From assembly GCA_014238195.1 (NCBI GenBank), contig JABABO010000060.1, positions 1 to 9,557 on the forward strand: 9,557 bases of DNA, read 5' to 3'. The notes under the pieces were generated by a model that saw only the letters and a program-made list of their open reading frames with translations, searched no databases and was not told the DNA's origin. Position numbers and translations under genes: made by a program. How positions within the stretch are numbered: the first letter of the stretch is position 1; every line of letters begins with the position of its first letter. Source of the stretch: Kordiimonadaceae bacterium (GTDB lineage Bacteria; Pseudomonadota; Alphaproteobacteria; Sphingomonadales; Kordiimonadaceae). Positions 5,698 to 9,557 of this stretch are shown here, piece by piece.

Positions 5698-6147
5698 GTG
5701 GCCATTTTGGATAGAATGGACAAGGCATTGGAAGATAAAAAGCTCACAACCGATGAATTGCTTGCGTTTACCGCGGATATTGTTGTGTCATATGTCGGCA
5801 ATAATTCTGTGACCCTTGATGAATTACCAAATCTGATTAAGCAGGTTTTTGCGACGATGCATGAAATCCAAGCCCCGATGGATGAACAAATAATACGACA
5901 AGAACCCGCAATTGCTATTAAAAAATCTATTCAACCAGACCATATTGTTTGCTTGGAAGATGGTAAACATCTTAAAATGTTGAAACGTCATTTGATGACA
6001 CATTATAATCTAACACCAGAAGAATACCGTGAACGCTGGGGTTTGCCACATGATTACCCGATGGTCGCCCCAAATTATGCCCAGCAACGCCGTGATCTTG
6101 CTAAGAAAATTGGTCTTGGTAAAAGTCGTAGGTCTGCAAGCGCATAA
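5698..6147 (+). CDS. mucR: MucR/Ros-family zinc-finger transcriptional regulator
   Basis: A 149-residue MucR/Ros protein. The N-terminal oligomerisation part reads 'TTDELLAFTADIVVSYVGNNSV' (17–38). The DNA-binding part has 'IVCLEDGKHLKMLKRHLMTHYNLTPEEYRERWGLP' spread over about 83–117 and 'YPMVAPNYAQQRRDLAKKIGLG' after it. The finger is C85-x2-D88-x9-H98-x3-H102: the second cysteine of Ros is aspartate, a replacement known in several MucR/Ros relatives and compatible with metal binding or metal-free folding. MucR proteins are global, often autoregulatory silencers binding AT-rich DNA. The start shown is GTG; ATG 5716 (residue 7) is an equally plausible start, and neither has a clear ribosome site. 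It sits before fur, with which it may share regulatory themes. Confidence 0.9.
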   Translation: MAILDRMDKALEDKKLTTDELLAFTADIVVSYVGNNSVTLDELPNLIKQVFATMHEIQAPMDEQIIRQEPAIAIKKSIQPDHIVCLEDGKHLKMLKRHLMTHYNLTPEEYRERWGLPHDYPMVAPNYAQQRRDLAKKIGLGKSRRSASA

Positions 6148-6267
6148 TCAACGATTTTCACAGCTTTTTGCATGATATTTAGGGTCGTTTGGCTGACGAT
6201 GACTGGGCAGTCCGTGGTAAAATTTGTGAAAATTATGTGCTAATTACTTGCCGATTCTGTTTAAAAT

Positions 6268-6284
6268 GTGCCATTGTTAGGCAC
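6268..6284 (+). repeat. Small inverted repeat in the mucR–fur spacer
   Basis: GTGCC (6268–6272) and GGCAC (6280–6284) flank a seven-base loop, ATTGTTA. No T-run follows, so it is not a clear terminator for mucR; it may be an operator or leader hairpin for fur. The 211-base spacer (6148–6358) otherwise shows a small GCCT/AGGC hairpin at 6327–6338 near the fur ribosome site and no gene. Confidence 0.3.
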
Positions 6285-6358
6285 GTTGGTGTTTGCCTGA
6301 TGGGCTAGACCTATTAAAACAGTCTTGCCTTTTTAGGCTTGTTTAGGGAAGTTGAATT

Positions 6359-6793
6359 ATGCCTCAAAAGCCTGCGACTAGTATTGATATTGAAGCTTTG
6401 TGTGTCAAAAAGGGCATGCGTATGACCGAGCAGCGCCGCGTGATCGCCCGTGTCCTTGGCGAAGCAACAGACCATCCAGATGTGGAGGAGGTCTATAGGC
6501 GTTCAATGCTTGTCGATGACGGTATTTCTATCGCAACTGTCTATCGCACTGTGCGGTTGTTTGAAGAGGCAGGAATTTTGGAGCGCCATGATTTTCGAGA
6601 TGGGCGCTCGCGCTATGAATTAATGCAGGATGATCATCATGACCATTTGATTAATGTGGAAACAGGCGAAGTGCTTGAGTTTCACCATGATGAAATAGAA
6701 AAATTGCAGGAAGAAATTGCCCGCAAGCTCGGGTTTAAGCTTGTTGACCACCGTATGGAATTATATGGTGTGCCGCTAAAAGAGGGCCAATAA
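6359..6793 (+). CDS. fur: Fur-family metal-responsive regulator (Fur/Mur type)
   Basis: A 144-residue Fur protein. The winged-helix part has 'GMRMTEQRRVIARVL' (19–33) and the recognition region 'ISIATVYRTVRLFEEAGIL' (56–74). The regulatory metal site is 'HHDHL' (93–97), with E87 and E113-type residues nearby. The enterobacterial structural CxxC is replaced by 'INVETG' (98–103), as in the alphaproteobacterial Fur/Mur branch, some of which respond to manganese rather than iron, so the metal is not certain. ATG 6359 is preceded by AGGGA at about nine bases. It lies 211 bases after mucR and 59 before plsC on the same strand. I did not find a convincing Fur box upstream. Confidence 0.93.
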   Translation: MPQKPATSIDIEALCVKKGMRMTEQRRVIARVLGEATDHPDVEEVYRRSMLVDDGISIATVYRTVRLFEEAGILERHDFRDGRSRYELMQDDHHDHLINVETGEVLEFHHDEIEKLQEEIARKLGFKLVDHRMELYGVPLKEGQ

Positions 6794-6852
6794 AAAGACT
6801 TAAAGCCTTTTCCCAGTCTTATAGTCATTTTTCCATAGAGGTAGACCCAAAT

Positions 6853-7683
6853 ATGACCCTCAGTGCAGATCAGCATAAATGGACATTTCTGAGCAAGTAC
6901 CGTGTGGTCATTTTGGCGGTCATGTCACTTATTGTGATTGCGTATCTATTTATAGTGCGTTTGCTCACTTTTAATCGGGTGTGGTGGCACGGTGCAGCTT
7001 TATGGCACCGCTGTGTTTGCGCTATTATTGGGGTACAGGTTGACGTGATTGGAAAAGTCGCTGCGGGCGGCCCAGTTTTATATGCGTCTAATCATATTAG
7101 TTGGCTAGATATTCCTGTACTGGGCGGACGACTGCCGAACGCAAGTTTTATCGCTAAACACGAGATTTCAACATGGGGCATCTTCGGTAAGCTGGCAAAT
7201 CTGCATAAGACCATCTATGTCAAACGAGAACGGCGTACAGAAAGCGCCCGTCAGCGCGATGCGCTCGCTGAGCGGGTTAATGCGGGTGACAGCTTGATCC
7301 TATTCCCTGAAGGGACCACGCGCTTAGGGGTAAAAGTGGCAGCCTTTAAGTCTGCTTTATTTGCGGTCGCAGAACGCGCTGATGCGGTCAGCAATCATAA
7401 CTTACAAATCCAGCCTGTTACGCTTTCCTATACTGAAATTAATGGCTTGCCTATGATACGCAATCGAAAAATAAAAGTGGGTTGGATTGGGGTTATGCCG
7501 CTTCTACCGCAGTTAAAGGATGTGTTATCAACGCCGCGTATGAAAGTAACCATCGAATTACATCCGCCTGTTCATTATGATGATTTTAAAAATCGCAAGG
7601 ACTTAGCTGCTTATTGCCAAGAACAATCGCATATTGGTTTAAATCGGGCTCACCGTCATGAATACCAGAATGGCCCCCAATAA
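6853..7683 (+). CDS. plsC: 1-acyl-sn-glycerol-3-phosphate acyltransferase (PlsC family)
   Basis: A 276-residue lysophospholipid acyltransferase. An N-terminal membrane segment lies at about 18–40. The catalytic NHxxxxD motif is 'NHISWLD' (80–86; H81, D86), 'AKHEISTWGIFGKLA' (101–115) follows, and 'FPEGTTR' (151–157) is the acceptor-binding motif. PlsC acylates lysophosphatidate at sn-2 to make phosphatidate for membrane lipid synthesis. This fur–plsC–miaB order is common in alphaproteobacteria, where the protein may be an ornithine-lipid or general lysophospholipid acyltransferase, so the exact acceptor is uncertain. The nearest purine-rich site (GAGG) is about 11 bases before ATG, rather far. 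A weak inverted repeat AAGACT/AGTCTT (6795–6820) follows the fur stop. Confidence 0.88.
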   Translation: MTLSADQHKWTFLSKYRVVILAVMSLIVIAYLFIVRLLTFNRVWWHGAALWHRCVCAIIGVQVDVIGKVAAGGPVLYASNHISWLDIPVLGGRLPNASFIAKHEISTWGIFGKLANLHKTIYVKRERRTESARQRDALAERVNAGDSLILFPEGTTRLGVKVAAFKSALFAVAERADAVSNHNLQIQPVTLSYTEINGLPMIRNRKIKVGWIGVMPLLPQLKDVLSTPRMKVTIELHPPVHYDDFKNRKDLAAYCQEQSHIGLNRAHRHEYQNGPQ

Positions 7684-7797
7684 AATGATGAGATTGTTGC
7701 TCATGACTTGACTTTCTGTGCTGTCCTGCATAGGTTCTGCCACCTTTTGGGCGCTGGTAGCAATCCTCAAAAGGAAAATACTGAAAAGGAGCCTACG

Positions 7798-9291
7798 ATG
7801 GCACAGCAACAACAATCAGATATGCCGGCGCAGGCCCAAAAACAGGCCCAAGAACAGGCCCCAAAACAGGCCCAAGAACAGTCTATCGCAACAATGCAGC
7901 GCCCAGACAAAAAAGTTTTCATTAAAACATATGGCTGTCAGATGAATGTTTATGATTCTGAAAAAATCACAGATGTCCTTGGCAATGAAGGCTACTGTCA
8001 GACAGACAGTGCCGATGATGCTGATCTTGTTGTTTTAAATACGTGCCATATTCGTGAAAAAGCTGCCGAGAAAGTCTATTCAGAAATTGGCCGTATGCGG
8101 GTTGCCAAAGACATGAAAGCCGCTGATGGGAAAGACATGGTGATTGCAGTCGCTGGATGTGTTGCCCAAGCAGAAGGCGCCGAAATGATGCGCCGCGCCC
8201 CAGCTGTTGATATGGTGTTTGGCCCGCAAACATATCACCGTCTACCCGAAATGTTGGCCGAGGTTTCAAAGCAGCGCAAACATGCCCGTTCTGCCCGCGT
8301 GATGGATACGGATTTTCCCGTTGAAGCAAAATTTGATCATTTGCCAAAAGCGATAAAGCATAAAGGTCCTGCGGCGTTTGTGACAGTGCAAGAAGGCTGT
8401 GATAAATTTTGTACCTTCTGTGTAGTGCCCTATACACGGGGGGCCGAATTTTCACGCCCCGTTGCGACGATTTTGGAAGAAGTAAAACGTTTAGCGGGGG
8501 AAGGCGTGGTTGAAATCACGCTGCTTGGCCAAAATGTTAATGCGTATCACGGTGATAATGGCCGCGGTGGTACGACAAGTTTAGGCGGATTAATTGCAGA
8601 TGTCGCTCATATTTCTGGTATTGAGCGGATTCGCTATACCACATCGCATCCCCGCGATATGGATGATGAGCTTATTTTTGCTCACCGCGATATCAAAGAG
8701 TGTATGCCGTATTTGCATTTGCCAGTGCAAAGTGGGTCAAATAAAATTTTACAAGCGATGAATCGCAAACATGATCGAGACCATTATTTTGATATTATTG
8801 GTCGCTTACGCGCCGCGCGTCCTGACCTAGCGCTTTCCTGTGATTTTATTGTGGGCTTTCCTGGCGAAACGGATCAGGATTTTGAAGAAACGCTTGATCT
8901 TGTTCGCCGTGTGAAATACGCGCAGGCTTATAGCTTTAAATATAGCCCACGCCCTGGCACGCCTGCGTCTGTGCTGGAAACACAAGTGAATGAAACGGTT
9001 AAATCTGAACGACTGACACGCTTGCAAGCCTTGATTAATCAGCATCAGATGGAATTTAATCAAGCCAGTGTTGGCAAAACCGTCGATGTTCTGCTTGAAC
9101 GCGCTGGGAAACGCACAGGCCAACTGATTGGTCGTAGCCCTTATCTGCAATCGGTGCATGTTGATGTGGCGAAAGGCAAAACATTACTGGACGGCTCGCC
9201 TGATTCACCGTACACTCATTTTATGGGACGTTTGCTGCCCGTAGAAATATTAGAAGCAGGCCCAAATAGCCTGCGCGGGCAGATCGCTTAA
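7798..9291 (+). CDS. miaB: tRNA-2-methylthio-N6-dimethylallyladenosine synthase MiaB
   Basis: A 497-residue radical SAM methylthiotransferase that adds a methylthio group to i6A37 of tRNAs reading UNN codons. The N-terminal UPF0004 domain holds C47 ('TYGCQMN'), C83 ('LNTCHIREKA') and C121 ('AVAGCVAQ') for the auxiliary cluster. The radical SAM domain holds C201-x3-C205-x2-C208 ('EGCDKFCTFCVVPYTRG'). A TRAM RNA-binding domain occupies about the last 65 residues. The start at ATG 7798 has AGGAG seven bases upstream; the frame is open to 7708, but that region has no site or MiaB similarity. Residues 2–38 form a Gln-rich extension before the conserved domain, encoded partly by a 12-base tandem repeat. 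The normal MiaB core is complete. Confidence 0.95.
   Translation: MAQQQQSDMPAQAQKQAQEQAPKQAQEQSIATMQRPDKKVFIKTYGCQMNVYDSEKITDVLGNEGYCQTDSADDADLVVLNTCHIREKAAEKVYSEIGRMRVAKDMKAADGKDMVIAVAGCVAQAEGAEMMRRAPAVDMVFGPQTYHRLPEMLAEVSKQRKHARSARVMDTDFPVEAKFDHLPKAIKHKGPAAFVTVQEGCDKFCTFCVVPYTRGAEFSRPVATILEEVKRLAGEGVVEITLLGQNVNAYHGDNGRGGTTSLGGLIADVAHISGIERIRYTTSHPRDMDDELIFAHRDIKECMPYLHLPVQSGSNKILQAMNRKHDRDHYFDIIGRLRAARPDLALSCDFIVGFPGETDQDFEETLDLVRRVKYAQAYSFKYSPRPGTPASVLETQVNETVKSERLTRLQALINQHQMEFNQASVGKTVDVLLERAGKRTGQLIGRSPYLQSVHVDVAKGKTLLDGSPDSPYTHFMGRLLPVEILEAGPNSLRGQIA
7831..7878 (+). repeat. Four 12-base tandem repeats in the 5' end of miaB
   Basis: Four units, CAGGCCCAAAAA, CAGGCCCAAGAA, CAGGCCCCAAAA and CAGGCCCAAGAA, lie head to tail in frame, encoding QAQK-QAQE-QAPK-QAQE. 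Being multiples of three bases, changes in copy number would lengthen or shorten the Gln-rich tail without frameshift. Confidence 0.85.
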
Positions 9292-9351
9292 AATCTATAA
9301 TTACCAAAGAATGGTGATTGGACTTTAGGCTATTGAAGGAGTTGAAACCGC

Positions 9352-9557
9352 TTGTCTACATCAGCGAAACCCAGCATGGGGGCAGCCCGTGCAAATAGTC
9401 ACGATCTCTCTAAACCAGATATACCTAAAAAAGTCATCGAGTTTGACGATAATCGCAATGCAGCGATTGTCTTTGGTCAACATGACCGCAACCTTGCCCG
9501 GCTTGAGCAGCGTTTAGGCGTTGTGTTGATCAATCGGGGCAACCGTGTTGCTATTGA
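9352..9557 (+). CDS. phoH: PhoH family protein, N-terminal part (partial, continues past window)
   Basis: The frame starting at TTG 9352 runs open to the window edge (68 full codons). 'KVIEFDDNRNAAIVFGQHDRNLARLEQ' followed by 'RLGVVLINRGNRVAI' matches the N-terminal domain of PhoH-like ATPases, which normally follows miaB in alphaproteobacteria (phoH–ybeY). The function of PhoH is an ATPase linked to RNA metabolism. The ATPase P-loop is outside the window. An in-frame TGA at 9343–9345 sets the limit, so the start is TTG 9352 (AAGGAG ten bases upstream) or ATG 9376, which has no ribosome site. It starts 60 bases after the miaB stop on the same strand. Confidence 0.9.
   Translation, partial: MSTSAKPSMGAARANSHDLSKPDIPKKVIEFDDNRNAAIVFGQHDRNLARLEQRLGVVLINRGNRVAI

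Noticed and set aside
6795..6820. AAGACT/AGTCTT repeat after fur as a terminator
   Set aside because: Six mostly A/T pairs with a 14-base loop make a weak stem, and the T-rich part comes several bases later.
7708..7797. Extending MiaB to 7708
   Set aside because: The added 30 residues show no MiaB similarity and the strong AGGAG lies inside them, directly serving ATG 7798.
7831..7878. 12-base tandem repeats as a CRISPR or regulatory iteron array
   Set aside because: The units are directly adjacent without spacers, in frame and within the miaB coding sequence, so they are a coding minisatellite.

Overview
The window is a stretch of alphaproteobacterial chromosome. The evidence is the gene order tsaB–rimI–mucR–fur–plsC–miaB–phoH, a MucR/Ros-type zinc-finger regulator, and a Fur lacking the CxxC pair of enterobacterial Fur, as in the alphaproteobacterial Fur/Mur branch. 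Base composition is moderate (about 50% G+C in a line sampled from miaB). I cannot place it below class from sequence alone; a marine lineage such as SAR116-like or Kordiimonadales-like bacteria would fit but is a guess.

Layout: positions 1–120 are the last 39 codons of polA (+). Converging on it is a minus-strand Abi-family gene (152–1099) with a HEPN-type R-x4-H motif. Just upstream of this gene on the same strand lies a compact RNA unit: a promoter-like pair (1174–1203), a G/C-rich hairpin and a U-rich tail (1111–1160), then a Shine-Dalgarno and start codon that fold into their own 9-bp hairpin. This resembles an AbiF toxin with its small structured RNA and is the most interesting part of the window. 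An AT-rich, gene-free stretch follows to 1560.

Positions 1561–3327 (−) hold a two-gene unit: a crotonase-fold enoyl-CoA hydratase/isomerase followed by a membrane sterol-desaturase/fatty-acid-hydroxylase protein. Across a short divergent promoter region, a RutE-like nitroreductase (3499–4089, +) leads into tsaB and rimI, which overlap. A TusA-like small protein gene lies on the minus strand, convergent with rimI.

Positions 5698–9557 (+) carry mucR, a 211-base leader region, fur, plsC (lysophospholipid acyltransferase), miaB (tRNA ms2i6A methylthiotransferase) and the start of phoH. tsaB (tRNA t6A) and miaB (ms2i6A) modify the neighbouring tRNA positions 37 of different tRNA sets, so the right half is a translation and regulation housekeeping block. 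The left part (Abi and its RNA) looks like an accessory insertion next to polA.
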